Shown: positions 7,206 to 16,006 of the stretch, piece by piece | How the letters are laid out: every line of letters starts with the position of its first letter | Numbering within the stretch: position 1 is the first letter of the stretch | Translations under genes and position numbers: made by a program | Assembly (NCBI RefSeq): GCF_008642335.1 | Contig: NZ_CP029191.1 | Span: forward strand, 2,294,001 to 2,358,000 | Source of the DNA: Streptomyces venezuelae | Lineage (GTDB): Bacteria > Actinomycetota > Actinomycetes > Streptomycetales > Streptomycetaceae | Direction of reading: 5' to 3' | Length of the DNA: 64,000 nt | Notes under the pieces: generated by a model | Database searches by the model: none | Told to the model about the DNA's origin: nothing | What the model saw: only the letters and a program-made list of their open reading frames with translations

Positions 7206-8282
7206 TCAGATCTCGATGCAGGTGCGCAGGGATACGCCGGTCCGCATCTGGTCCAGGGCCTCGTTGACCTCGGCCAGCCGCACCCGGTGCGTGATCAGGC
7301 CCTCCAGGTCGATGCGGCCGGCCCGCCAGAGGGCGATGGCCCGCTCGTACGACGTGAGGACGTCGCCGCCGCCGTACATGGACGGCAGGATGCGCTTCTC
7401 GTCGAAGAAGAGCTCGAACATGTTGAACTGCAGCTGGTCGTCCATGGCTCCGGCGCCGACGACGCACATCGTGCCGCCGCGGCGCGTCGTCTCGTACGCC
7501 GTGCGGGCCGTGGCGGACTTGCCGACGACCTCGAAGACGTAGTCGAAGCCCTCGCCCGCGGTGATCCGCTGCTTGGCGTCGGCGAGCTCGTCGGGCGACA
7601 CCGCCTCCGTCGCCCCGAACGCGAGCGCCGACTCCCTGCGCGATGCGACCGGGTCGACCGCCACGATCTGCGCCGCGCCCTTGAGGCGGGCGCCCTGGAT
7701 GGCGGATATGCCGACGCCGCCGCAGCCGATGACGGCGACCGACGAACCAACCGCCACGTCCGCGGTGTTGATGGCGGCGCCGAGTCCCGTCGTGACACCG
7801 CAGCCGATGAGTGCCGCGATGTCGAAGGGCACGTCGTCGGGGATCGGCACGGCGCAGCCCGCGTCGACGACGACCTCCTCGGCGAAGGTGCCGGTGCCCG
7901 CGAAGCCGAAGACATCGCCGCCGGGGCGCTTGAAGTTGGGGGTGCCCGCGTTCATGAACCCGGCGAGACAGAGGTGGGTCTGCCCGCGTTTGCAGGCGGG
8001 GCAGGCGCCGCACGCGGGGAGCCAGCAGAGCAGGACCCGGTCGCCCTGGGAGAGTCCGGTCACGCCGTCGCCGACGTCGATGATCTCGCCGGCGCCCTCG
8101 TGGCCCGGGACGAAGGGGGCGGGCTGCGGGAGCACGCCGTTCATCGCCGAGAGGTCGGAGTGGCACAGTCCGGTGGCCCGGACGCGGATCTTGACCTTGC
8201 CGGGACCGAACCCCGCCGTCTCGATGTCGTCGAGGACCTCGAGCTTCTCCTGGCCTGTCTCGTGCAGTACGGCTGCGCGCAT
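7206..8282 (-). CDS. Zinc-dependent alcohol dehydrogenase
   Basis: This is a 358-residue medium-chain dehydrogenase. Catalytic zinc ligands are visible in GLCHSD, GHEGAG and IGCGVTTG. The structural zinc loop has its cysteines in CGACPACKRG and then THLC. The cofactor-binding motif is IGCGGVG. The class III-like layout suggests a long-chain or bulky alcohol substrate. ATG 8282 has GAGAGGAG upstream. The gene ends 10 bp before the SDR start, so the two are co-transcribed. In this context it could oxidise the side-chain terminal alcohol made by CYP125, but that is inference. Confidence 0.88.
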   Translation of the reverse strand: MRAAVLHETGQEKLEVLDDIETAGFGPGKVKIRVRATGLCHSDLSAMNGVLPQPAPFVPGHEGAGEIIDVGDGVTGLSQGDRVLLCWLPACGACPACKRGQTHLCLAGFMNAGTPNFKRPGGDVFGFAGTGTFAEEVVVDAGCAVPIPDDVPFDIAALIGCGVTTGLGAAINTADVAVGSSVAVIGCGGVGISAIQGARLKGAAQIVAVDPVASRRESALAFGATEAVSPDELADAKQRITAGEGFDYVFEVVGKSATARTAYETTRRGGTMCVVGAGAMDDQLQFNMFELFFDEKRILPSMYGGGDVLTSYERAIALWRAGRIDLEGLITHRVRLAEVNEALDQMRTGVSLRTCIEI

Positions 8283-8377
8283 GGTGCGGCTCCTCTCGTA
8301 CGGAGTGCGGAGATCGGAGTGAGGTGGTCGGGGCGGGGCCGGTGGGCGGGGCCGGGCCGGTCGGGGTCCGGGGTGGC

Positions 8378-9232
8378 TCAGACGTGTTCGACGACCGTGT
8401 CGGCGAGGACCGGCGCGTCGTCCCGTTCGGCCGCCGTGACCGTGGCCTGTACGCGGCCCTCGCCGCGCCACATGCGGATCCGCAGCGTCTCGCCGGGGAA
8501 GACGACACCGGTGAACCGGGTGCTGTAGCCGCGGACCCGCGACACGTCGCCGTCGAGCAGGGTGTCGACGACGGCCTTGAGCGTCATTCCGTAGGTGCAC
8601 AGGCCGTGCAGGATCGGCCTGTCGAATCCGGCGAGCGCGGCGAACTCGGGGTCGGCGTGCAGCGGGTTCCAGTCGCCGGACAGGCGGTAGAGGAGGGCCT
8701 GGTCCTTGCGGACCGGGCGTTCGACCTCCAGGTCCGGGTCGCCCTCGGGCGCGGGAAGCCGGGTGGAGGGGCCGCGGTCGCCGCCGAACCCGCCCTCGCC
8801 GCGCACGAAGATCTGGGCATCGCTCGTCCACAACGGTCCCTCGTCGTCGGCGACTTCGGAGCGCAGGACGAGGATGGCGGCTTTCCCCTTGTCGTACACC
8901 GCGGCGACCCTGGACGTCGTCACCGCCTTGCCCGCGACCGGGATCGGGCGGTGCAGCGTGATGCTCTGGCCGCCGTGCAGGACGGCGGCGAGGTCCACCT
9001 CGATGCCGGGCGCGGAGAGCCCGCCGACGACGCCCATGCCCGCGCCCGCGACGGTGGCGAAGCTGGGCAGGACGTGCAGCCGCGACTCCAGGGTGTAGCG
9101 CAGCTCGGCCGGGTCCGTGGCGGGCAGTCCGGCGCCGAGGCCCAGGTGGTAGAGCTGGATGTCCTTGTGGTCCCAGGTGATCTCGGCGGACCGGGGCTCT
9201 GCGGCCACGGCCTTCTCGGCGTCGATGGGCAT
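8378..9232 (-). CDS. MaoC-type (R)-specific enoyl-CoA hydratase (ChsH3/Hsd4B-like)
   Basis: This 284-residue protein is a double hot-dog hydratase 2 of the MFE-2 type. The C-terminal hot dog holds the hydratase motif in [18 protein letters not shown], with catalytic Asp and His. The N-terminal half ([18 protein letters not shown]) is the typical degenerate substrate-binding hot dog. Length and layout match mycobacterial Rv3538, which hydrates cholesterol side-chain enoyl-CoAs. ATG 9232 is preceded by AAGGAG. It is the first gene of the operon with the alcohol dehydrogenase and SDR. Upstream lie an exact KstR motif (9322-9335) and the CTGACG dyad (9385-9399). Confidence 0.85.
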   Translation of the reverse strand: MPIDAEKAVAAEPRSAEITWDHKDIQLYHLGLGAGLPATDPAELRYTLESRLHVLPSFATVAGAGMGVVGGLSAPGIEVDLAAVLHGGQSITLHRPIPVAGKAVTTSRVAAVYDKGKAAILVLRSEVADDEGPLWTSDAQIFVRGEGGFGGDRGPSTRLPAPEGDPDLEVERPVRKDQALLYRLSGDWNPLHADPEFAALAGFDRPILHGLCTYGMTLKAVVDTLLDGDVSRVRGYSTRFTGVVFPGETLRIRMWRGEGRVQATVTAAERDDAPVLADTVVEHV

Positions 9233-9321
9233 CGGGTGGCAGCTCCTTGGGCCGACGGGAGAAGACCTCGGTGCGACCGTCCGCACCGTCGGCCGCACCG
9301 AGGTCGCAACAGGGCCGGTTC

Positions 9322-9335
9322 TAGAACGCGTTCCA
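9322..9335. promoter_or_regulatory. KstR-type operator TAGAACGCGTTCCA
   Basis: This is an exact match to TnnAACnnGTTnnA, the published KstR palindrome. It lies 90 bp upstream of the MaoC start in a 286-bp divergent intergenic region. Confidence 0.75.
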
Positions 9336-9384
9336 GTCCGGCGATCCCCATGTATAGCCGAGGGCACAGGACTTGTGAACCCTC

Positions 9385-9399
9385 CTGACGCTACGTCAG
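9385..9399. promoter_or_regulatory. CTGACG-cta-CGTCAG dyad (second shared motif)
   Basis: This is a perfect 6-3-6 inverted repeat. It lies 50 bp beyond the KstR-type site, seen from the MaoC operon. The same dyad recurs near 18.26, 23.25 and 49.71 kb, always before an acyl-CoA, P450 or F420 oxidoreductase gene. Confidence 0.65.
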
Positions 9400-9518
9400 A
9401 TCAGTGGCCGTATCGGACAGCACCCGGACAGCACCCGGGGAGCGGTGACATTTGTACCGGTCGGGTCCGTACGGCTGACTCTGCCGCCGGCCCGCCCCGG
9501 ATTCGTAGCGTCATAGCC

Positions 9519-9755
9519 ATGACGAAGACATCAGAGGGCGGGCCCGCGGTGGTGTTCGACGGCGCCGTGAAGACCTTCGGCGGCGTCCGTGCCGTGGCCG
9601 GCGTCGACCTGGAGATACGGCGGGGCGAGGCCGTCGCGCTGCTCGGCCGCAACGGCGCGGGCAAGTCCACCACGCTCTCCCTGCTGCTCGGCCGGCTGCC
9701 GGCGTTCGGTTCGTACGCTGTGGTCTCGTACCGGCGCGCCTCGCGGACCGCGTGA
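9519..9755 (+). pseudogene. Truncated ABC transporter ATP-binding protein
   Basis: The first 60 or so residues are a normal ABC ATPase N-terminus with Walker [10 protein letters not shown]. The frame then runs into unrelated sequence ([16 protein letters not shown]) and stops at 78 residues. The Q-loop, signature motif and Walker B are absent, so the product cannot work as an ATPase. No permease gene follows. Streptomyces often carry an ABC ATPase and permease just upstream of a DesK-type kinase and regulator, so a deletion most likely removed the rest of the ATPase and the permease. The break falls after about position 9705. The TGA overlaps a possible GTG start of the kinase. Confidence 0.85.
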
Positions 9756-9787
9756 GACGAAGGAACCGGAGGGCGAGGAACGTGGAT

Positions 9788-11059
9788 ATGTCCCGGAGGA
9801 ACAGGGTCAGCTGCCGGCTGCACGGGTGGCGGGACGCGCGCGCGGCCCGGAAGGGCGCCCGCGACGAGTGGCGGAGCGAGCGCCGGCGCGTCAAGGAGAA
9901 CTGGCGGGAAGGCCGCAGGGCCGGGGACCGGATCGAGAACCTCGGCCCGCCGCCCAACGGGTTCTCGCTCCTGCCCTGGCTCCTCATGGGCCTGGGCGCC
10001 ATCTCGCACCTCCTCCAGGGCGAGACCCCCAACCCCTGGATCGGCGCCCTCGGCGTCCTCCTCTTCAACTCCCTCTACGTCTTCATCGCCTTCCGCGCCT
10101 TCAACACGTACACACGCGAGGCTCGCGCGACCAGGATCGCGCTCGTCCTCCTCGGCCTGCTGACCGTCGCCCTCGCGACCGGGTACGGCGGCAACTGGCT
10201 CCTCTTCTTCCCGCTGCTCGGCCTGGCCGTCGGGGCCATCGTGCGCGGGCGCGGGCTCGGGCCCATCAGCCTGGTCCTGAGCGTGCTCGCGGGCGTCATC
10301 GGCGGATTCAGGGAGGGCTGGACCGGCCTGAACGTCGCGTATGGCACGTTCCTCTCCACCATGGTGACCGCCGCGATCCTCTCCCTCGCCGAGGCGGTGC
10401 GCGAACTCCGCGAGACCCGTGAGGAACTGGCCCGCACCGCGGTCGAGAAGGAACGCCTCCGCTTCTCCCGCGACCTGCACGACCTGCTCGGCCACACGCT
10501 CTCCGTGATCGTGGTGAAGGCGGAGGCCACGCGCCGCCTCGCCCCGCACGACCTGGACGCGGCGCTCGGCCAGGTCGCCGACATCGAGTCCGTCGGCCGG
10601 CAGGCGCTCACCGAGATCCGCGAGGCCGTCACGGGCTACCGCGAGGGCAGCCTCGCCACAGAGCTCGACCGCGCCCGCGACCTCCTCGAAGCCGCCGGCA
10701 TCGGCACGGTCGTCCGCCAGTCGGGACCGCCCCTCGCCCCGCACACGGCGGCACTCCTCGGCTGGGTGGTCCGCGAGTCCGCCACCAACGTCGTACGCCA
10801 CTCCGGCGCCATCCACTGCGAGATCGAGGTCACGGGCACGCCCGACGAGACCCGCCTCGTCATCACGGACGACGGACGCGGCGAGGGCTCGGGCCCGCCC
10901 GGCAGCGGCCTCAAGGGCCTGGCCGAACGCCTCGCCGCGGCGGGCGGCTCCCTCACCTCGGGCCCGGCCCCCCACTCCGGCTTCCGCGTCGCGGCGACCC
11001 TCCCCACCACGGAAGACACCCCGCTCCCGGAGAACCCGGCCACCTCCCCCGTCCACTGA
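9788..11059 (+). CDS. DesK/NarX-type sensor histidine kinase
   Basis: This is a membrane kinase of about 423 residues. A basic N-terminus is followed by about five or six hydrophobic segments (roughly residues 55-210), a coiled coil, and the HisKA_3 dimerisation box FSRDLHDLLGHTLS with the phospho-accepting His. The C-terminal ATPase domain has the motif ITDDGRGEGSGPPGSGLKGL. ATG 9788 is preceded by GAGGAA with seven bases of spacing; GTG 9752 is an in-frame alternative overlapping the truncated ABC gene. It partners the response regulator 20 bp downstream. The transporter it probably sensed with or controlled is lost, which leaves the system orphaned. Confidence 0.9.
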   Translation: MSRRNRVSCRLHGWRDARAARKGARDEWRSERRRVKENWREGRRAGDRIENLGPPPNGFSLLPWLLMGLGAISHLLQGETPNPWIGALGVLLFNSLYVFIAFRAFNTYTREARATRIALVLLGLLTVALATGYGGNWLLFFPLLGLAVGAIVRGRGLGPISLVLSVLAGVIGGFREGWTGLNVAYGTFLSTMVTAAILSLAEAVRELRETREELARTAVEKERLRFSRDLHDLLGHTLSVIVVKAEATRRLAPHDLDAALGQVADIESVGRQALTEIREAVTGYREGSLATELDRARDLLEAAGIGTVVRQSGPPLAPHTAALLGWVVRESATNVVRHSGAIHCEIEVTGTPDETRLVITDDGRGEGSGPPGSGLKGLAERLAAAGGSLTSGPAPHSGFRVAATLPTTEDTPLPENPATSPVH

Positions 11060-11079
11060 CGCCCGGTCATACTCGTCCC

Positions 11080-11721
11080 GTGGAAGAAATGCCGCGGGAC
11101 CATCGCTCCGCCAAATCCGTGAGGCTCCTCCTCGCCGAGGACCAGGGCATGATGCGGGGCGCCCTCGCCTTACTGCTGGGCCTGGAGGCGGACATCGAGG
11201 TCGTCGCGCAGGTCGGCAGGGGGGACGAGATCGTCGACGCGGCGCTCAACGCCCGCCCGGACGTCGCGCTGCTCGACATCGAGTTGCCGGGACGCAGCGG
11301 TCTGGACGCCGCCGCCGACCTCCGCGAGGAGTGCCCCGACTGCCGGGTGCTGATCCTCACGACGTTCGGCAGGCCCGGGTATCTGCGGCGCGCCATGGAG
11401 GCGGGCGCGGTCGGGTTCCTGGTCAAGGACGGGCCCGTGGAGGAGCTCGCCGAGGCGGTCCGGCGGGCGCTGCGGGGCGAGACGGTGATCGACCCGGCGC
11501 TCGCCGCGGCCGCGCTCAGCGCCGGGCCCAGCCCGCTGACGGGCCGTGAGGCGGACGTCCTCAAGGCCTCCGTGGACGGCGCCACGGTCGCCGACATCGC
11601 GGGCACGCTGCACCTGTCGGAGTCGACCGTACGGAACTACCTGTCGGCGGCGATCGGCAAGACGGGGACGCGGAACCGGATGGAAGCGGTGCGGGAGGCC
11701 CGGCAGCAAGGGTGGCTGTGA
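11080..11721 (+). CDS. NarL/DesR-family response regulator
   Basis: The protein has 213 residues. The receiver domain has acidic residues in LLAEDQGMM, the phospho-Asp in VALLDIELPG and the conserved Lys in FLVKDG. A LuxR-type helix-turn-helix follows at about 150-205 (LTGREADVLK through LHLSESTVRNYLSAAIGKTG). It starts 20 bp after the histidine kinase, clearly its partner. GTG 11080 and ATG 11089 are both possible starts. Its usual target, an adjacent ABC transporter, is broken here, so its present regulon must lie elsewhere or be limited to itself. Confidence 0.92.
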   Translation: MEEMPRDHRSAKSVRLLLAEDQGMMRGALALLLGLEADIEVVAQVGRGDEIVDAALNARPDVALLDIELPGRSGLDAAADLREECPDCRVLILTTFGRPGYLRRAMEAGAVGFLVKDGPVEELAEAVRRALRGETVIDPALAAAALSAGPSPLTGREADVLKASVDGATVADIAGTLHLSESTVRNYLSAAIGKTGTRNRMEAVREARQQGWL

Positions 11722-11787
11722 GCCCCGGCCGCACGGGTGATTGCGCGCCGTCGGCGGGAAGGTGCGCGTGCCGAGGGCAAGGCGGTG

Positions 11788-12600
11788 TCAGTCCTGCACT
11801 GACACCTCCACGTGATCCCTTTTGTCGTCGTGGACACGGATCGACTCCAGCTTGCCCTTCGGGCCCGGCTCGCCCTCCTCCCTCGTGAACCAGAGGTAGG
11901 CCGAGCCCGCCGCCTTGTGGAGTTCGGGCTCGGACGTGCCGTCCTCGTACACATACGCGACGCGGGTCGCTCTCGGGCCCACGTGCCCGACAGTGACGGT
12001 CCTGCCCTTCACCTCGAACTCCACCGACGCGAAGCTCAACCCGTCGTCCCCGCCCGGCTCCTTGTCCTGGAGTCCAAAGGACGTGACCTTGTCCTTGCCG
12101 TCGGCCGTGACGACGACCGCGTACCAGGGGCGGTCGAAGTCCGGGACGGGGTCGGTCTTCCGCTCGTCCCAGACGCCCGCCGCGATCATCGCCACCTTCT
12201 GGCCGTGCGCCTCCTTGTCGTCACGCGGTGCGCCCCACACCTGCAGCTCCACGCGCGCCGACTCGTTGCCCGAGCCGTCCCGCACCTCCGTCAGCGGCGT
12301 GTACCGCGGGGTGTAGACGTGTCGGTCCTGCGCGGTGCCGTGCCGCGACGCCGCCTGTGTGCGGTCCCCGCCGTCCACCACGGCCAGCGCCAGCGATCCG
12401 GTCGAGGCGACGATCGTGGCGGCCGCCAGGGCACCGAGGGCCCAGCGGCGCGTCTTCCTGCGCCGGCCGCCGCGCAGCACCGCCTGGTACGGGGCCGTGC
12501 CGATCTCCACCCCGTCCGCCGCGTCCGCCAGGCGGTGGGCGATGTCTCCGTGCGCGTCCACGTCCGCGCCGAGGCGCGCCGGGTCCTGGTCCCTGGTCAT
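11788..12600 (-). CDS. Single-pass membrane protein paired with SigE-type sigma factor
   Basis: The protein has 270 residues. Residues 1-50 are cytoplasmic and charged, a transmembrane segment lies at about 52-75 (WALGALAAATIVASTGSLALAV), and about 195 residues lie outside. The extracellular part is rich in beta strands and Asp/Lys. Its ATG overlaps the stop of the sigma gene as TAATG, which implies translational coupling. By position and topology it is a candidate anti-sigma or sensor protein, but I see no zinc-binding anti-sigma motif (HxxxCxxC), so the role is inferred from context only. Confidence 0.8.
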   Translation of the reverse strand: MTRDQDPARLGADVDAHGDIAHRLADAADGVEIGTAPYQAVLRGGRRRKTRRWALGALAAATIVASTGSLALAVVDGGDRTQAASRHGTAQDRHVYTPRYTPLTEVRDGSGNESARVELQVWGAPRDDKEAHGQKVAMIAAGVWDERKTDPVPDFDRPWYAVVVTADGKDKVTSFGLQDKEPGGDDGLSFASVEFEVKGRTVTVGHVGPRATRVAYVYEDGTSEPELHKAAGSAYLWFTREEGEPGPKGKLESIRVHDDKRDHVEVSVQD

Positions 12601-13127
12601 TACTTCTCCCCTCGGCTTCCGACCTTCTCGGTCAGTGCGGGTATGGCACGCAGCTTGGCGATCCCTTTGGCGGCATTGCTCTTGACCGCGCCGACCGAGC
12701 AGCCCATGGCCTCGGCGGTCTGGGTCTCGCTCAGGTCCTCCCAGTACCGCAGGACGACCGCTTCGCGCTGGCGGGTGGGCAGTTGGGCGAGGGCGTGCAG
12801 CAGCGCCGCGCGGTCGTCCGCCTGCGCCATGCGGTCGCCGTGCTCGGGTCTGTCGAACACCGGGCCCGCGTCCTGCAGCGACAGGAACTCCTTGAGCTTG
12901 CGGCGGTGTTTGCGCGCATGGATGTTGATCATGATCCGGCGTACGTACGCATCCGGATCACCCGCCGTGCTCACCCTGCGCCACGACACGTAGGTCCGCT
13001 CCAGGGACGACTGCACCAGGTCCTCCGCGGCGTGCTGCTGCCCCGTGAGGAGAAACGCCGTCCGCATCAGATGCGGCCAGCGACTGGTGATGAATCCCTG
13101 GAAGTCGGTCTGCTCTCGCTCCCCCAT
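12600..13127 (-). CDS. SigE-family ECF RNA polymerase sigma factor
   Basis: This 175-residue sigma factor has region 2 (FQGFITSRWPHLMRTAFLL, then AAEDLVQSSLERTY) and region 4 (LPTRQREAVVLRYWEDLSE, then MGCSVGAVKSNAAKG). It belongs to the SigE-type group common in Streptomyces. ATG 13127 has a strong AAGGAGG five bases before it. The downstream gene encodes a single-pass membrane protein coupled by TAATG, so the pair probably forms a signal-responsive unit. Target promoters are unknown. Confidence 0.92.
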   Translation of the reverse strand: MGEREQTDFQGFITSRWPHLMRTAFLLTGQQHAAEDLVQSSLERTYVSWRRVSTAGDPDAYVRRIMINIHARKHRRKLKEFLSLQDAGPVFDRPEHGDRMAQADDRAALLHALAQLPTRQREAVVLRYWEDLSETQTAEAMGCSVGAVKSNAAKGIAKLRAIPALTEKVGSRGEK

Positions 13128-13175
13128 GAATACCTCCTTGCACAGTGGAGTCCATGAGGGCCGCGAACCGTTGCC

Positions 13176-14675
13176 TCAGTCGGAGTCCTGACCCCGATTC
13201 CGGCGTCCCGGCATCCACACGAGCAGCACCACCACCCCCGCCAGCAGGATGAACGCGCTGGTCCTGAACGCCATCGCGTAGCCGTCGGTGAGCGCCTGCG
13301 GCGACGTCGAACCGTGCATCTGCGCGGCCGCCACCGTGGAGAGCACCGCGAGGCCGAGCGCGCCGCCCATCGTGCGTGAGGTGTTGACCAGGCCGGAGAC
13401 GAGTCCCGCGTCGCCCGGCCGGGCGCCCGACGTGGCGAGCGAGGCCAGTGGGGTCGTCGCGAGGCCCGCGCCGAACATCATCACGAGGCCGGGCAGCAGG
13501 ATCGCGGTGACGTACGCGCCGTCGACCGTCATCGTCGACTGCCATCCGAAGCCCACGGACGCCACGACGATGCCGAGCACGGAGACGTTCTTCGGCCCGA
13601 GCACCGGCATCAGGCGCGGCGCGAGCATCGAGCCGAGGACGACGGTCAGCGAGGACGGCATGAGGGCGAGGCCCGCCTTGAGCGGGGAGTACCCGAGGAC
13701 GTTCTGGGTGTAGAGCGTCATGAACATCCACATGGCGAACATGCCGCCGCCGCACACGAACATCGCGGCGTTCGCGGCCGACACCGTCCGTACCTTGAAC
13801 AGCTTCAGCGGCATCAGCGGCGCCTTCGTGCGCGACTCCACCACGAGGAAAGCGGCGAGCAGGGCGAGGCCCGCGGCGAGGGGAACGAGGGTCGCGGCCG
13901 CCGTCCAGCCCTTCTCCTCGGTCTGCACGATGCCGTACGCGAGGGTGGCGAGACCCGCCGTCACCAGGACCGCGCCCGGCACGTCCAGGCGCCGGGTCCT
14001 GTCGGCCTTGCTCTCGGTGAGCCAGGCGATGCCCGCGACGATCACCAGGGCGCCGACCGGCACGTTGATCAGGAGCACCCAGCGCCAGGAGAGCAGGTCG
14101 GTCAGGACGCCGCCGACCAGGCCGCCCGCCGCGCCGCCGCCCGCGCCGACCGCCGACCAGACGCCGATGGCCCGTGCCCGCGCCGGGCCCTCGGGCACGG
14201 CCGACGTGAGGATCGTCAGGGTCGAGGGGGCGAGGACCGCCGCGCCGAGACCCTGCACGGCGCGCGCCGCGAGGAGCTGCCACTCGGCCTGCGCGAGGCC
14301 GCCGCCCAGGGATGCGGCGGTGAACAGGCCGAGGCCGACGAGGAACATCCGCTTCCGCCCGAAGAGGTCTCCGGCGCGCCCGCCGAGCAGCATGAACCCG
14401 GCGAAGGCTATGGAGTACGCGTTGACGACCCACTGCAGGCCCACCGCGCTCATGCCGAGGTCGGACCGCATCGACGGCAGCGCGGTGTTCACCACGGACA
14501 CGTCCAGGACGACGAGGAACTGGCCGGCGCACGCGGTGAGCAGGACGGCCCACACCGGGACGGCCCTCTTCCGCGGAGCCCGCGCGGCCCCGGAGGGGGG
14601 CGGGGCGGCGCCGGTGGGCGACGAGGGCGACGACGGCGACGAGGACGAGTAAGTGGTGGAGGGCGTCTGGACCAT
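13176..14675 (-). CDS. DHA2-family MFS multidrug exporter
   Basis: This 499-residue membrane protein has about 14 hydrophobic segments and the EmrB/QacA features LDVSVVNTALPSM in helix 1 and GGRAGDLFGRKR between helices 2 and 3. It should export hydrophobic drugs by proton antiport. The N-terminal 35 residues are a Ser/Pro-rich cytoplasmic tail. I chose ATG 14675 since GAGAGG lies nine bases before it, while ATG 14684 directly touches the site. No regulator is adjacent. The substrate is unknown. Confidence 0.9.
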   Translation of the reverse strand: MVQTPSTTYSSSSPSSPSSPTGAAPPPSGAARAPRKRAVPVWAVLLTACAGQFLVVLDVSVVNTALPSMRSDLGMSAVGLQWVVNAYSIAFAGFMLLGGRAGDLFGRKRMFLVGLGLFTAASLGGGLAQAEWQLLAARAVQGLGAAVLAPSTLTILTSAVPEGPARARAIGVWSAVGAGGGAAGGLVGGVLTDLLSWRWVLLINVPVGALVIVAGIAWLTESKADRTRRLDVPGAVLVTAGLATLAYGIVQTEEKGWTAAATLVPLAAGLALLAAFLVVESRTKAPLMPLKLFKVRTVSAANAAMFVCGGGMFAMWMFMTLYTQNVLGYSPLKAGLALMPSSLTVVLGSMLAPRLMPVLGPKNVSVLGIVVASVGFGWQSTMTVDGAYVTAILLPGLVMMFGAGLATTPLASLATSGARPGDAGLVSGLVNTSRTMGGALGLAVLSTVAAAQMHGSTSPQALTDGYAMAFRTSAFILLAGVVVLLVWMPGRRNRGQDSD

Positions 14676-14788
14676 GACAGCCATCCTCTCAAGCGAAACT
14701 CGAGCGACGCATCGGAAATTCGCTCGACAGGACCTGGGCCCTCGGACCTAGGACCCAGGACCGCCCTCCCCACCCCGACGACCAGGCC

Positions 14789-15979
14789 CTACGGCCGCCG
14801 CAGCACCGTCACCACGGCCGCCCCGCCGAGCCCGATGTTGTGCGCGAGCCCCACCCGCGCCCCCTCGACCTGCCGGGCCGCCGCCTCCCCGCGCAGCTGC
14901 CACGTCAACTCCGCGACCTGCGCGATGCCCGTCGCGCCGAGCGGGTGGCCCTTGGAGATGAGGCCGCCGGAGGGGTTCACCACCCACCGTCCGCCGTACG
15001 TCGTCGCGCCGCTCTCGACCAGCTTTCCCGACTCGCCGGGCGCGCACATGCCCAGCGCCTCGTACGTCAGGAGTTCGTTGACGGAGAAGCAGTCGTGCAG
15101 CTCGACGACGTCCACGTCCTCGATGCCGAGTCCGGACGCCTCGTACACCTGGCGCGCCGCCGCCCGCGACATCGGCTGTCCGACGGCGTCGACGCAGGAC
15201 CCGGAGTCGAAGGACTCGCCGGTGTCGGTGGTCATGGCCTGGGCGGCGATCTCGACCGCCTTCGACGCCAGCCCGTGCCGCTCCACGAACCGCTCCGAGA
15301 CCACCACCGCCGCCGCCGAGCCGTCCGACGTCGGGGAGCACTGGAGTTTGGTGAGGGGGTGGTGGATGGTCCTGGCGGCGAGGATCTCGTCGACGGTGTA
15401 CGCGTCCTGGAACTGCGCGTACGGGTTGTTCGTGGAGTGCCGGTGGTTCTTGGCGCCGACCGCGGCGAGCTGCGCCTCGGTCGTGCCGTACTTCTCCATG
15501 TGCTCGCGGGCCGCGTTGCCGAAGATCTGCGCGGTGGGCGGGGTCATCTCGAAGCCGTGGCGGGCGGCCATGATGCCGTAGTGCCGGGCCACGGGCGACG
15601 TCTTGAAGTCGCCCCCCTCGCTTCCCCCGCCCAGCGCTCCCCGCGTCATCTTCTCGAAGCCGAGCGCGAGCACGCAGTCGTTCAGGCCGCCCTCGACGAA
15701 CTGGCGCGCCAGCATCAGGGCGGTCGAGCCGGTCGCGCAGTTGTTGTTGACGTTGTAGACGGGGACGCCCGTCAGGCCGAGTTCGTAGGCGGCGCGCTGG
15801 CCGGCCGTCGAGGCCTGGAAGCAGTAGCCGACGGGGACCTGCTCGACCTGGTCGTACGTGACTCCGGCGTCCTCAAGGGCCAGGGTGCCTGCCTCCTTCA
15901 CCATGTCCCAGTACTGCCAGTCGCGCGTCTCGGGCTTCTCGAACTTCGTCATCCCGACGCCGACGATGTAGCTCTTCAT
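14789..15979 (-). CDS. SCP-x-like thiolase / lipid-transfer protein
   Basis: This 396-residue thiolase-fold enzyme resembles mycobacterial Ltp1 and eukaryotic SCP-x thiolase. The nucleophile Cys is in NNNCATGSTAL, the HDCFSVNE motif marks the SCP-x group, and GGLISKGHPLGATG holds the catalytic His. Such enzymes cleave branched or steroid side-chain 3-ketoacyl-CoAs. It lies 27 bp after the double acyl-CoA dehydrogenase and is surely in its operon, hence under the KstR-type site at 18247. Thiolytic and retro-aldol activities cannot be distinguished by eye. Confidence 0.88.
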   Translation of the reverse strand: MKSYIVGVGMTKFEKPETRDWQYWDMVKEAGTLALEDAGVTYDQVEQVPVGYCFQASTAGQRAAYELGLTGVPVYNVNNNCATGSTALMLARQFVEGGLNDCVLALGFEKMTRGALGGGSEGGDFKTSPVARHYGIMAARHGFEMTPPTAQIFGNAAREHMEKYGTTEAQLAAVGAKNHRHSTNNPYAQFQDAYTVDEILAARTIHHPLTKLQCSPTSDGSAAAVVVSERFVERHGLASKAVEIAAQAMTTDTGESFDSGSCVDAVGQPMSRAAARQVYEASGLGIEDVDVVELHDCFSVNELLTYEALGMCAPGESGKLVESGATTYGGRWVVNPSGGLISKGHPLGATGIAQVAELTWQLRGEAAARQVEGARVGLAHNIGLGGAAVVTVLRRP

Positions 15980-16006
15980 GACGCTCGTACTCCTTCAGTG
16001 CGGAGG

